Assembly: GCA_028023455.1 (NCBI GenBank)
Contig: JAQFVV010006475.1
Coordinates: 618,001 to 682,000 of the forward strand
Reading direction: 5' to 3'
Source: Epiperipatus broadwayi
Taxonomy: Eukaryota; Onychophora; Udeonychophora; Euonychophora; Peripatidae
Length of the DNA: 64,000 nt
Shown here: positions 47,690 through 59,475 of the stretch, piece after piece
How the letters are laid out: every line of letters begins with the position of its first letter
Position numbering within the stretch: the first letter of the stretch is position 1
The notes under the pieces: generated by a model
The model's database searches: none
Told to the model about the DNA's origin: nothing
The model's input: only the letters and a program-made list of their open reading frames with translations
Translations under genes and position numbers: made by a program

Positions 47690-48850
47690 AGAGAATGAAA
47701 GTATAACAAAACTGTCACTACTTCATTCATTGATATGAGGCAATTATATACGCATGAATATTATTAAAACATTTCAAAAAAAATCTGCACATTTGCGATT
47801 ATTTAGAATCTTTATTTTACTATTTTTAACAGTGAGAGCATTTTAAAAGCTGTCACTTATTTAATTCTCTTAGACTTGGACATATTATAAATTTAAAATA
47901 TTTATTTAAAAGATGTATTAACAAGGAAAAAAAATTATATTTAACATCATTATTTAAAATATTTATGAAAAAGATTATTATAAATTATTATTTAGCGCAC
48001 ATACTACTTTACTATCTTTTTATCTTTAAATGTGAAAACTCCTTAAAAGCTGTCACTAATTTAATTCTCTCAGACTTAGAAGTATTATTATTTGAGACAT
48101 TTATTAAAAAATTATATAGAATATCATTATTTAAAGCATTTATAAAAATTATTATATATTATTATTTAGCGCACACTTCAAAACTTGCGCAAATTATATT
48201 TATTTCTAAAATATTTATTAAAAATGGAAAAAAAATTATTATATATCTCAATATTATTATTCTATATCTTACACACTTCTTTATCATCTTCCTATTTTAA
48301 ATGTAAAAACCCCTTAAAAGCTATCACTATTTTATCATACTGTAAACTCGAAATTACTTTGTTATTTAAAATCATTTATGGAAACTTTTATATATATAAA
48401 CGCTACTATTTAGAACACATACTTTATTTTTATTATAAATGTGGAGGCCCCTTAAAAGATACCACTATTTTATTGATGGGCATCCTGCATGTAATTTCAC
48501 GTTTATGACCAAGAAAAAAAAACATTATACAACATCTTATTCGCTTCTCTGAAAAATATTTTATCTTATAAAAGTGAGAGCCCCTTAAAAGCTGTCACTC
48601 TTTTATATCATTGGAATCTTACATGTATATGAAAACTATAAACATTATTTGGGAAAAGCACTTCTTTATCTTTAATTAATATGAAAATAAAAGCCCCTTA
48701 AAAGCTGTTACTTCTTTTTACTTCTTTTAAAAAAAACTCACGAGAATTATACATGTAATAAATATTTACGGATGAGAAATAAAATATTATATAGCACTAT
48801 TATTATTCAAATCATATACTTGAAAGAAAACAAAACAAAACTGCCACTAA
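47690..48850. repeat. dispersed motif array GTGAGAGCCCCTTAAAAGCTGTCAC
   Basis: A 25-nt motif, GTGAGAGCCCCTTAAAAG then CTGTCAC, occurs near 47833, 48031, 48302, 48440, 48574 and 48683, with eroded forms near 47710 (AAAACTGTCAC) and 48835 (AAAACTGCCAC). Spacing varies from about 110 to 270 bp and the intervals share weaker similarity (ATTATTTAGCGCACA, TATTATTTAAA). The motif is itself a near-palindrome (GTGA...TCAC, AGC...GCT). Confidence 0.85.
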
Positions 48851-49144
48851 TTTATTTCATCGGTTCGTGAAAATGAAAAGACTTTTAAAACTTTTATGTG
48901 GAAAAAAAATACTGAGTATATGACATACTATTTACTTGAAACATATTTTTATATATATACTGAGAGAAAATATTTATATTTATCTTAACAATGACTCATA
49001 GGGAGTGTGTACCAATATTCAAAAATTTTTTTAAGCTGGTTGTCCGAAAAAAAATAATTTTCAAAAAAATTTTTTTTTTTCCAAAACATGTTATATCTAT
49101 CACTATCTACTACTATCTCAGATATATGGGTGTTTGTATTCGAA

Positions 49145-49162
49145 GCCCCACGTTGGGCGCCA
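49145..49162 (-). other. primer binding site of G2 (tRNA-Lys type)
   Basis: The minus strand reads TGGCGCCCAACGTGGGGC, the complement of the 3' end of animal tRNA-Lys(CTT), a classic retroelement primer site. It lies 23 nt inside the 5' LTR. The plus-strand version GCCCCACGTTGGGCGCCA is only the last 18 nt of a tRNA, so this is not a tRNA gene. Confidence 0.9.
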
Positions 49163-49185
49163 AACCCGGGGGAAAGAAAAAAATC

Positions 49186-52062
49186 TGTGCTGGTCGTATT
49201 TGTATGTTTACGTAACAAGATTTAGCATCTAGGCAAAAGTACCTCGAATCCAATCATGTGCAAGATACACAAGTCAGGAACACTCATGAACTCTGCTCTA
49301 TTTCCCAGATCTATAATATTATAAATAACAATCCCGATGACATCAACTTAATTTACTTCTCACCACCGGCATCGGTCATCGGAGACACAAAAAGACTCTA
49401 GGCTAACTTTATATGATAGACTAACTTAATAACTAGCTATGTTTTATGAGCAATGAAGGCTCGTGACCTAGCATATTAATTATGTGTTCAGCAGAGATCA
49501 TCTAGTCATATTGAGCATAAATAATAACTTAATATATTAACTTAACTAAAAGAAAGCAATGGTTCGAGTTGATATATATATTTAAGATTTATTAATAACA
49601 AAATTATGTCGGGTTATTTACCCAACATGAGCCTCGTAAGTATTAGATATATATTTATTATTTATATTTAACAATAACATAAGATTTGCGGCTATGCCAA
49701 TAATATATATGTGTGACTTAATGAATTAGCGCTATTGGAATAAATTACTGGAATACTATTACACCCCCAGAGACGAAAAGAGCATTTACTTGATTTAAAA
49801 AGACAATAATTTTACAAGCAGATATTATATTTGGTTACATTCAATATTATTATTAATTGGAGTTATAGATAATTAATGCGCGGGATGGATAATGAATAAT
49901 TATATAAACGATACTAAATCTATCGCGTTAATATGTATAGTAAACTAATGGAAATATGTCTGTTTAAAGAAATTATCTCATTACGGCTTATGACTATTTC
50001 TGGGCGACTAATAAGACACTGGACGGTGGTGCATGCATGGCGGCTGATTGGGTTGGTCCAATTATGGATCCTGGAGTGTGCTTCATGAATTCTAAGAACA
50101 AAATTGACCAATTTCCTCTGCAACGTAGGCAGGGTCGGTATTGAGACAAAGGACGGTCGGCTATGTCATTATCGGGCTGGATTTTCCAGAGCAATCCCTG
50201 TATAAAGCATGCACATAAGACCAAGGATGTCCCCAGGGTGGTTTAACAGCCTGGTTTAAGGACATTGAGAACGACAATGGGGCTCGACTTCGCGAATACC
50301 TCCATGTGAGAAAGAAGCATGAACATATATAAAAACAAAATGGCCTTTATGCACGTAATGCTTAATAATAAATATAACTCTAAAGGTTAAAGATTATCTA
50401 ATATATTTATTGCCCATAAATTATGAAATATTCGGCTTAATGATATGGTTTCATTAAGCAAACATGGATAATAATTATACTTAAATATAAAACTAATATC
50501 TTAAGATCCCCCTCCCCCTTACATTATGTTACTTAATATTATTCATTACTTCCCACACCTTTAATAAATCTTAATCTTGGTTACTAAATGCCCTTGTGAA
50601 AATATATAAATTATTACAAAATAAGTGGGTGGTGGTAAGAGCTAAGATGGGTTTTACATATATAATATAATTTAAGAATAAAAGATAGCGCATTATTTAG
50701 GAAGGAAAATGTGAAAAACAGATGTCAATCAGTTTTTCTACAGTAAACATAAAAATATAATTAGTTTATTTATCTAAAATCACGAGCACCTGGGCAAGTT
50801 GAATAAGACTTGTTTTGATCAAATTATAAGTTATTTACCCAGTAAATGATGGGTGGGGAAACGAAAATGAATTATATGCTTGCGATGTTAGAATATCATT
50901 GGCATCTCTTTTAAAATATAAATACATAAATCTAAATGAAAATTGTTTGCCACTTGGAAATAAAAGAAAAGAAAAACATTGTATAGGAGGCTTAATATAG
51001 ATTAGTTATATAGAGTTATAAGAATACATTTTTTTAAGACATTTAAAATAGATGATTAAAATATAAATATTACAGAGAAGGCAGGATTTAAGAATTGCAA
51101 GCGGTCAAAGTTATTTTACCTTGCTTATTTGGAAGAGCGATTTCACTAGGAGTCAGTCCATCGGTATTGTTTCACTAGATCTAGGGTAGCATTATTATTT
51201 GAGAATTAGCATTTTATTTTTACTGGAAAAATACATAAAGTTCATTAGTATGGGATGCAGAGCTTCGTTCATGGGACAGCATATTAAAACGGAGGGAAAA
51301 GGCGAAATTCCCTCTACTCACGACACATTGAGTGAGAATCAAATCTGGCGTGGAATATTTATAGCAACATAGTTATTTAGTGGTCTCCTCTTTGTGGATT
51401 CAAATCCAGCAGTATATATACTTTTATTTTGAAGCTGTAACTTAGCAACTACTGCTGGACCTGAGGCGGTTTAAGCATTTAAGTTTCATCTGGAATAGTT
51501 TGAGCGAATACTCGTATCTAGTAAGATGATTGAAACAATGCAAGTTTGTTATCAGTTTCCCGAATGATTGTTTTAAAATATATTTTATGATTTTAAAACA
51601 AGCTAGCGTGGACTATTTCCACTAATGGGTTTATTTTATTCTTACAAATTCGTAATCTTTTACTTTTATCTAAAGGGTCTTCTGGGTAATTGTTTTTCGA
51701 GAGACTTTTTAACAAGATTGCATCATTTCTGGCTACAAAATTATATATGAAAAAAATAATAAGTTTCATATACAATACCTTATATATAATATAACTTAAT
51801 TAATTTATTTCCAATCTCCTACACTGAAATATATAAATATTTATTATTTACGCCTGCATACACATGAGATTATTAAATAAAATATTTTTAAATTAAAATA
51901 CATACGTGTTTACATGATTTATGTTATAATACTAACCAAAAGAAATATATATATTATTAGCTATGTATATACGTGCGTAAAGGCGGGTTTGAATACAGTT
52001 ACATGGTAGGAACTTGGATGTGGGCTGTGAAGCAGGATCTGAGCATCAGATCATCTGCTTCA
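49186..52062 (-). mobile_element. 5' LTR of LTR element G2
   Basis: This 2877-bp partner of 43866-46594 starts (minus) TGAAGCAGATGATC and ends GACCAGCACA. It has two extra segments relative to the other copy, near 51007-51112 and 51208-51262. A minus-strand TATA box (TATAAATA) lies at 51356-51363; in the 3' copy the same place reads TATACATA. The terminal hairpin is at 52028-52062. CTTT at 52063-52066 completes the target duplication. Differences between LTRs are many but modest, so the insertion is not very recent. Confidence 0.9.
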
Positions 52063-52066
52063 CTTT

Positions 52067-53286
52067 ATCAAAACAAAGAAATAGGGGTTTGCTTTCTTTA
52101 CTTTACCTAACATGCATTACAAAAGAGAAAATTCTTTGCTGAATTTTATTTACAATAAAAAATGTTAATTTATAATTCTTTTTTCTGAATTCAATTTCAC
52201 CTTACTATTTTCTATTAAAATCAATAAGATTTCATTTTCAACATGATTTGAAATAGGTGATCTTTTTATTTATGAACTGAGTATTTTCTCTGTAGCTTAT
52301 GTATGTATGCATAAGTGTATATGCATTATTTTTTAAATCTGCTTGTGTAGCATTTACATTCCTGCTACTAGGGTTATAATATAAGTAGCACTGATTTTAT
52401 AAATGTGTGGTAGTGATGTCGAACAATTGATGAGTGCTGGTTCAGCATGAAGTATGTATATTGGAGATTATTTATCTTTTTTGCATATATGTGGACATGT
52501 GTATCGGTCATCTAGGATAGAGAAGATAGTTGAAGGGAGTTTGCAAGTATGTGTTTAAATTCTCTAATAGTAAAATACATAATTGTATTGATATTTTGAT
52601 TAAATACCATTTGCCTTTAACCTAATGAGATTATTATTATGTAATCATTGCAAAGATATACAAAGTTAATGTAATTATAACTTTAATCTAGTTTGCAATG
52701 GGGGTTTTTTATATAAGGATTCACCATAGAATCACTATTAATTTGTAACCATTATTTTGATTTACAATTGATTATACACTATAATGATATTTTAAAAAAA
52801 AATTGAAACCTTTTTTATAAAACAACTATCATTTTTTAAAAATGGGGGGCATTTGTAAGATTGATAACATTAGAGAATACTGATTTTATTAAAGCTATAT
52901 CATTCAAAGATGAAATGGTGACATTCAAACAAAAAATGTACAATATAGCACCGAGATATATTTGATTTTAGAATTAAAATATGATTAATGTATTTTATCC
53001 AATTTTCATGCTGTATGCTCACAAGACAGTCATTGTTTTTATTAATAACATATCCAAAGTAAAAAAGTTTTTTATTGTTAATTATTACAAAAAGTATGCC
53101 AGTTTCATTCAGTACAATAAGTAATTAAAAAAGCATTTTTTGTTCATATACATCAACAAAGTTATTAATAATAAATTTTAAAATGTATATATTAGCTTAA
53201 ATAATATTCATTCAACCAATTTTATGAATTAAAATTCTTATGAACATTATTTTATCTGTGACAAAAACAGGAGTATACTAAGTTAT
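52067..53286. other. AT-rich region with one SINE-like copy
   Basis: Apart from S4 (52427-52566), no recognised feature. Confidence 0.5.
52427..52566 (+). repeat. SINE-like repeat, copy S4
   Basis: It starts AATTGATGAGTGCTGGTTCAG, includes ATATTGGAGATTATTTATC and ATGTGGACATGTGTATCGGTC, and ends TGTGTTTAAATTCTC. It is the most worn copy of S1-S3. Confidence 0.6.
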
Positions 53287-54293
53287 TATACCATTTACAA
53301 CTTTGTTAAACACTTTATCAATACTATTTATTTCTATCAAAATTAGTTTCAACATCCTGCAGTCATCATCAGATCTACAATATTCAAATATATAATTAAT
53401 ACACTTATACACATATTCATATACATAATTAAACAGAAAAAATAAAACAAAAATAATATATACATTTTAACCTGACCATGATACATAATCATTTTCCATT
53501 TTATTACTTTACTCTTAAATAATTCTATCCACATTTATTTTATATCACTTTATTTTTATTTATTTTTAATTTATTATAATTATAAATCTAACATTTATTC
53601 TACTATTTAATATATATTATTGTCATTTTACTTATATCAATTTTTAACCTTTTCTCATTTTTATTAAATATTTTATAATTATCAATTAACTTTTACCACA
53701 TTAAAAATTACTTTTTTTACATTACAAAAATTACCTATCTCTTTACAATCCTATTTTTAAAAACTCAATTAACAAAATTTTCAAAATTTGTACACTTGTT
53801 TAACACCTCCCTCTATTGTCATTTTCTTCAATTTTATTGCTTTAATCTTTTTCAAATTCAAACTATTATTAATAATAATTGCTTATAAAATTATTGTCTT
53901 TACCCCAAAATCCCTATTAAAATTTTGTTTTATATTCTTAATCAATATTGCCTTTTTAATTTTCCTATCCCTTCTATTATTTGTATAATTAATTATTTTA
54001 TACTCTCTTTCTTAAATCTGTGATCTGTTTCTAATGAATGCAAATAAATATGTAATCTCTTATCATATTTATATTGAATTAATCTTGTATAAATTGAATT
54101 CTTTGTTTCTCCCACATAATTAGTTTCTATATTTTTACTTTTACATGATTTGCATTCAATTTTATATACTCCATTTATGCATTCTTCTAATTACTCACAT
54201 ATTTATAATCTAATATATTAAGTATATTCTTCCTTTTATTTACTATCTTCAGTTTTATTACATTATTAAACTTTATTAATTGTAATAATTATT
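53287..54293 (-). pseudogene. Penelope-like element, left arm, GIY-YIG endonuclease and 3' part
   Basis: Read on the minus strand, the region downstream of about 54200 encodes NGVYKIECKSCKSKNIETNY then VGETKNSIYTRLIQ, with GVY and YVG as the GIY-YIG pair. A C-x2-C pair lies between them, which is a signature of Penelope-like elements. Further on come the His-containing block and the acidic/Asn block (EPNLNRDFG equivalent). The rest, to 53287, is 3' non-coding sequence. The domain nicks DNA for target-primed insertion. It is the inverted copy of 56390-56904 with 59480-59743 and 62727-62858. The left arm is split from its front part (55605-55930) by a TIR transposon. Confidence 0.85.
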
Positions 54294-55604
54294 GGTTGTT
54301 TTACAATAGCGTGTTGAAATCGTCGTAGGGCAGGGTTTGTTTGTAAACAAAGATAAATATAATGTTGCCGGGGCTGCCACCGGGTTTGTTTATTATCACA
54401 TTTCAAAGTAAAGTAATATCAAATAAATTTTTGAACACGCAACAACAACAACAACAAAAAAAATGCAGAAATCAAAAAATTGAATTTAAAAAAGTAGTTA
54501 ATTTCTTTTTTTTTTTTGTTATTTTTTTCATTACTTATATTTTTTTGGGGCCGGGTTTTTTTTTTTATATGTATGTTTTTGATTTTGTTGATCACATTTA
54601 AAACTACTATCTATCAAATAAAATTTTTGGAACGAAAACAAAAAAAAAAGGGTACATCAATCGAAATGAATTTTAAAAAGTAGTTACTTTTTATTCTTCT
54701 CATTACGTACATTTTTGGGGGGTTGGGTATTCTATACGAAATCAGCTTCTTTTCTTTTTTATATTTTTGTTGTTTTATAATAAATTACAAATAAATTGAT
54801 TTCCATTTAACGGTAAAACATTTACAACCAAAAGGTCCAACTTTGGGAAGTGTGATGGGTGGTTACAATTCCTAAGCGAACGGAATGCTCCAACTCGAAG
54901 GTTGACCAGCTTTTTACCATAATTACCAAAAACCACATAAATATATTTACGCTAATTAAAACCAACTTTTAGGGCTGTTCAGGAACAGCACGCATGCAGC
55001 TTTAAGCTCTTTTGTTTGATAACCCTTCCAGCAGCAGTCAGAGAATCTTTGACATTTGGAGCAAGTTTCCAATTTCAGCCATTTGATGAAGCCCGCCGTT
55101 GTTCTCGCAGAAACGGGACTTAGAGCGATTTCATCTGAATCACGCTTGCACCGACACTTGCCAAATTTTTTGACCAGGAAATGTGGGCTAGAGAAGCATG
55201 AGACTCTGCTGATAATTGTTAGTAGACATTCCTAAAAGATGGGAGATAGAGGGGGAGGTGGTCTTAATGAATATTAAAATAATTTTGACAATCGGAATTC
55301 CAGACACCCTCACCCAATACTGTAGCCAAAAGTGAAATGTGATCGCACATTAAAAATGCTTAGCACAAATCTGAGCTGTAAGCTGACACGATAGCTTCTG
55401 CAGCAGATTCAATGTCATGCTTCTGTGCATTAGCGTAGAAATAGACACTTAGCAGCCACCCTGTACCAATGGACTATTTCTAGGCTTATGCATTAGAAAT
55501 AGAACGTTTGCTAGCAGTGGTAGGCTGCCTAAATGTCATATTTCTATGCACTATCACAGAAATAACGCCCTCCGGTGGTTTCAACACGCTACTGTAAAAC
55601 AACC
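54294..55604. mobile_element. TIR DNA transposon with 8-bp target duplication, non-autonomous
   Basis: GGTTGTTTTACA at 54294 and its complement at 55604 begin inverted repeats of about 39 bp (TAGCGTGTTGAAA shared). TAATTATT flanks both ends (54286-54293 and 55605-55612). Removing the element and one TAATTATT restores continuity with the other Penelope arm. Eight-base duplications are typical of hAT, P and Merlin superfamilies; a GG start slightly favours Merlin. No transposase is present; the frame at 54362-54601 is low complexity. Subterminal repeats of about 35 bp (GTCAT...GAAATA) occur near 55411, 55482 and 55532. Confidence 0.85.
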
Positions 55605-55930
55605 TAATTATTTTATTCATACTTTTTACAATACTATTATTTTAAGTTTTAATACCTATGTATTTATTCTTATCTATTTTATTTTTCCTACATACTATCC
55701 CATTATTTTTATTAAATTTTAGATTTTTTTAATATTTTCTTCTATAACTTCTTTTGGATATTTATTATCTCTAAACTCTTTAATTATCAATTCTACCTGT
55801 TTATTATAATCTTCATCCGATCAATAATTCCAAGCTGTATATATTTTTGAATTTATACTACTTATTTTATATTTAACATCTATATTTGTATTCCAAATAC
55901 TTATATTGCTATTTAAATTAGTTTTTTTAA
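55605..55930 (-). pseudogene. Penelope-like element, left arm, RT C-terminal part
   Basis: On the minus strand this matches 55972-56300 of the right arm base for base with modest differences (for example TATTTATTCTTA, CCTACATACTATCCCATTAT). In translation it is the region between RT and endonuclease; the RT catalytic motifs themselves are absent from both arms, which end at nearly the same place. It is separated from 53287-54293 by the TIR transposon. Confidence 0.75.
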
Positions 55931-55971
55931 AGTCATATAAAATGTTGAATTCAAGATAGAGACATCTGTAT
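55931..55971. other. spacer between the Penelope inverted arms
   Basis: About 40 bp without complementarity separate two arms of about 1.3 kb. No coding or known motif. Confidence 0.7.
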
Positions 55972-56904
55972 ACAAAAAAGCTAATGTAGATAGCATATAA
56001 GTAATTGGAATTTAAATATAGATATTAAATATAAAATAAGTAGCATAAATACAAGAATATATAGAGCTTGGACTTATTGCTCAAATGAAGAAGATTATAG
56101 TAAACAAGTAGAATTGATAATTAAAGAAGTTAGAGATAATGAATATCCAGAAAAAGTTATAGAAGAAAATATAAGAAAATCAGAAGAGACATTTAATAAA
56201 AATAATGGGATAGTATGTAGGAAAAATAAAATAGTTAAGAATAAATATATAGGTATTGAAACTTATAATAATAGCATTTTAAAAACTATAAATAAAAGAA
56301 TTATTAGAATTAATAAAAACTTTAATAATATAATAAAATTTAAGATAGTGAATAAAAGAAGGAAGAATATACTTAATATATTAGATAATAAATGTGAGAA
56401 AAGTATAAAAATGCATAAATGGAGTATGCAAATCATGTAAAAATAAAAATATAAAAACTAATTATGTAGGAGAAACAAAGAATTCAATTTATACAAGATT
56501 AATTCAACATAAATATGATAAGAGATCACATATTTATTTGCATACATTAGAAACAGGTCATAGGTTTGAGAAAGATAGTATAAAAATAATTAATTATATA
56601 AATAATAGAAGGGATAGGAAAATTAAAGAGACAATATTGAGTAAGAATATAGAACCAAATCTTAATAGGGATTTTGGGGGTAAAGACAATAATTTTATAA
56701 GCAATTATTATTAATAGTTTGAATTTGAAAAAGGTTAAAACAATAAAGTTGAAGAAAATGACGATAGAGGGAGGTGTTAAACAAGTGTATAAATTTTGAA
56801 AATTTTGTCAGTTAGGTTTTTAGAAATAGGATTATAAAGAGATAGGTAATTTTTGTAATGTAAAAAAGTAATTTGTAATGTGGGAAAAGTTAATTGATAA
56901 TTAT
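55972..56904 (+). pseudogene. Penelope-like element, right arm, RT C-terminus and GIY-YIG endonuclease
   Basis: The frame at 56114-56440 (108 residues) reads EVRDNEYPEKVIEENIRKSE and later NILNILDNKCEKSIKMHK, a helical connector as found before the Penelope endonuclease. After a frame change the endonuclease runs to the stop at about 56712: NYVGETKNSIYTRLIQHK, then LHTLETGHRFEK, then RKIKETILSKNIEPNLNRDFG. YVG, the Arg of YTRL, the His of TGHRF, the Glu of KET and Asn of NLN are all visible. A 12-nt deletion relative to the left arm turns GVYKIEC into GVC, destroying the first motif. It is 5'-truncated and without RT catalytic motifs, so inactive. Confidence 0.85.
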
Positions 56905-59475
56905 TGTAACGGTCAGAAAACGTGTGACTCGTAAACATAGTGCAGAATTCGACCACCATACAGAACAGCAGCACCATCGAGTAGCGAAGCTACCCGTGGT
57001 ACTGAGTTCGAACATAGTTTATCGATTCCACAATACAATCCATGAAACAACGCATCTGATGCGACGTTAATAAATATTTCCTTAGGCACGGTGGTCAGGG
57101 AGATGCAAGAGATTCATGATTTTATTCTCGAGTTAGCCAATAACCAAACTAATATTAATTAAACATTCATATTTACATAATCGAGGAAATATTAGATAGA
57201 ATGGGTATCGAATAAATGAAACGTAATTGCAGACGTATAGTTTTAAATTATTTATTAATACATTTTAATAAAACAATCATTAATAATATTTTATGGACTA
57301 ACAGCTTCAGTAGCGGGATTTGCAATATGATTATATTTTAAAGAATACATTTATTTATTTACACATTATTTTATATTGAGGATTTCAGTAGCGGTATTTC
57401 CGATACTGAAATGTTTACAAAAGGAATTCACTTATTTGAAGGCTTAATCTAGCTACCTAAAATTCTCGAGTAAGTATTTTTAATGCATGCCTTGGGGAAT
57501 TTATACCTTTGCAATGCAAGAGTCTAAAGTAAGATTTAAGAGTGGCGGCGGACATATATTTATTTAATTAAACTATTTATTTTATGACTAAGGGCAACAT
57601 TTACTTGAGAGTGAATTATGAAGATAATGCAGAGGCGAAATGATATATAGAATAATAAAATTGAGCAAAGGAACACGTGATACGCTTTAGAAAGGCGATA
57701 TGGAATGGCAGTATATCGAAACTGCAAGGCCGCGAATGGGTTTATAAGAATGTCGGACTGGTCTCTGCCGTGGTCCGACGAAGTAAGGTGTCACATAAGC
57801 ATAACCAGGGACAAGCGGTACGTGGCGCAATTTGCCGGCTGTCTGCATGACATTGTCAAATCCTACGGAAGCACCCATTATGCCCGCTTGTGTAGGACGA
57901 CTGGGGTTAATTTCAACCCTGAAGAATCCGGAAATTTCACGACGGAATGGGTCATCGCATCTCTAAAACGTAACACATGTATACTGATAATTGATTATGA
58001 TGAGATTTAAATAGATTTCTAATTCGGCTCTACATTATCAACATTTACTAAAGAACGTTAGTGACTCTCAAAGAAATGTAATTTTCTGGAATTATTCACC
58101 GATTATTTAATAAATACAAAACATATATAACTTGGGAATTATTATAACTAATACATCAGCCATTTGCGAAGTAGTAGACCTCTGCATTACAATAAATGAA
58201 GCATTGAATGCGTGTCGATTTATATGAAAGTTAAGTTATTAAAGAAAGTAAATATTAATGAAAATTTGACACGCATTCATTGTTTTAAGCGATCATAGAT
58301 TTAAACTTTGAAAATTGAAATAATTATGAGCATGCAATAATTAAATAATAACTATAGATAGAAATGTAGATTATAGAAATACGCACCCAAGACAGAATGA
58401 GGTAAGCTAGATTAGTAGAGAAATTTACACATTACATTAATTATTCAATTTCGTTATACAAATGGTAGTTTTACATTTTATAAATTTGGATAAGTAGTAT
58501 GAAGAAGAGTTATAGCATATTATTAGAGTACTCTAGAGTTTGAACACAGACAGGTACCTGTTTTATAAGAAGTTTTCTTATGCCATGAGTTTAGCAGCAA
58601 AGAGTTCACGAGTGGCAATTCTTTCTTGTATTGAGATATTTCATTTAATTTCACAACAGCAGCAGCTTTTTCGTTTATTTGAGGCAGCAGATCTTCATGG
58701 TGAATTTATGACGGGCAATGGAAAGTTCAGCATCCGACAGGCCATATCCCGATGGAGAATAATCTAGGTGCTTTACTCGGTCATACCTTGGCAGGAACAA
58801 ATTATTTTATTATTTTTGGAGACTCTCAGTGATCGAGAGCAAAGCTAAAGTTTAAGTGAATGTCTCCAGCAAGTCTAAGATGGCCTCTTTTTTTATCTTG
58901 ATCTTTCACATTTTTGTTAAGATATTTTTAGGTTCTACTTAATCTGCCCTGAGGATAATCAATGCATTTAGTTGGTTTTTAATTAAAGAAAGCTGCCGTT
59001 CTATTGTTTACATTTTACATTTACTAATTATATTTTGGGGAATATTTCTTTAATTAATCTATTATCTATCACTGACCGATGCTTTTAAATTTCAAAAACA
59101 AAAAGGGAACATAATATTATTTTAACTTTTAATTAAATATTACATCAGATATTTTTTTAGAATTATTATTTAATGAAATTTAAACAAAGCAATAAATACG
59201 AACTTTATAATCCAAAATAAATGATTAAAATTATACAAAATTATATAACTAAAAGAAATCTAAATTATATTATTTTATTTCTATTTATTGCGTTTAATTT
59301 GAGATCGAAATGTGTGCGTGTTTATGCTGAATTCTACATATATTTATACATTTTTAATATTGTTACACACACAATTCGAAATCAAAAAGTTTAAATTTGG
59401 GTGGGATAGACCGGTCAGTGAGAGACGACAGAAAAAGGTGAAACTTAAGATTCGAATACGAATCTTACTGTTTCA
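56905..59475 (-). mobile_element. solo LTR-B, inserted in the Penelope right arm
   Basis: The plus strand starts TGTAACGGTC and ends CTGTTTCA. TTAT occurs before (56901-56904) and after (59476-59479). The left Penelope arm shows the undisturbed site, with a single TTAT, so the boundaries are exact. The sense strand starts TGAAACAG and its first 37 bases (59439-59475 on plus) form a hairpin with arms of about 16 bp around AATA. The element is 2571 bp and carries no gag or pol. Confidence 0.95.
57705..58010 (+). CDS. unrecognised 101-codon frame in LTR-B
   Basis: The frame starts MAVYRNCKAANGFIRMSDWS and ends in DYDEI. It is antisense to the LTR and coincides with a patch much richer in G/C than the surroundings (57690-57970). 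A 63-codon sense frame (57878-57687) overlaps. Similar GC-rich patches occur at the matching distance in G2, LTR-D and LTR-E. No domain is recognised. It may be a chance frame in a structured or regulatory patch. Confidence 0.2.
   Translation: MAVYRNCKAANGFIRMSDWSLPWSDEVRCHISITRDKRYVAQFAGCLHDIVKSYGSTHYARLCRTTGVNFNPEESGNFTTEWVIASLKRNTCILIIDYDEI

Larger units (their letters stand above)
46602..49144 (-). mobile_element. non-coding interior of G2 (LARD-like)
   Basis: Between the primer site and polypurine tract there are about 2.5 kb without any gag, protease, RT or integrase motif in any frame. The longest frames (for example 47481-47248 minus, 47965-48300 plus) are AT-biased chance frames. 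Instead there are two repeat systems (46769-46931 and 47690-48850). A long LTR element with a full set of cis signals but a non-coding interior matches the class called large retrotransposon derivatives, which would depend on proteins from a relative; the G1/G3 lineage is a candidate donor. Confidence 0.75.

Noticed and set aside
47690-48850. CRISPR array
   Set aside because: Repeats are degenerate and irregularly spaced, spacers share similarity, no cas genes, and the DNA is eukaryotic.
49141-49166. possible tRNA-Lys gene
   Set aside because: Only the last 18 nt of the tRNA are present; position next to an LTR shows a primer binding site.
56114-56440. 108-codon frame as a host gene
   Set aside because: It matches the inverted copy in the left arm and leads into a GIY-YIG endonuclease, so it is Penelope-like.
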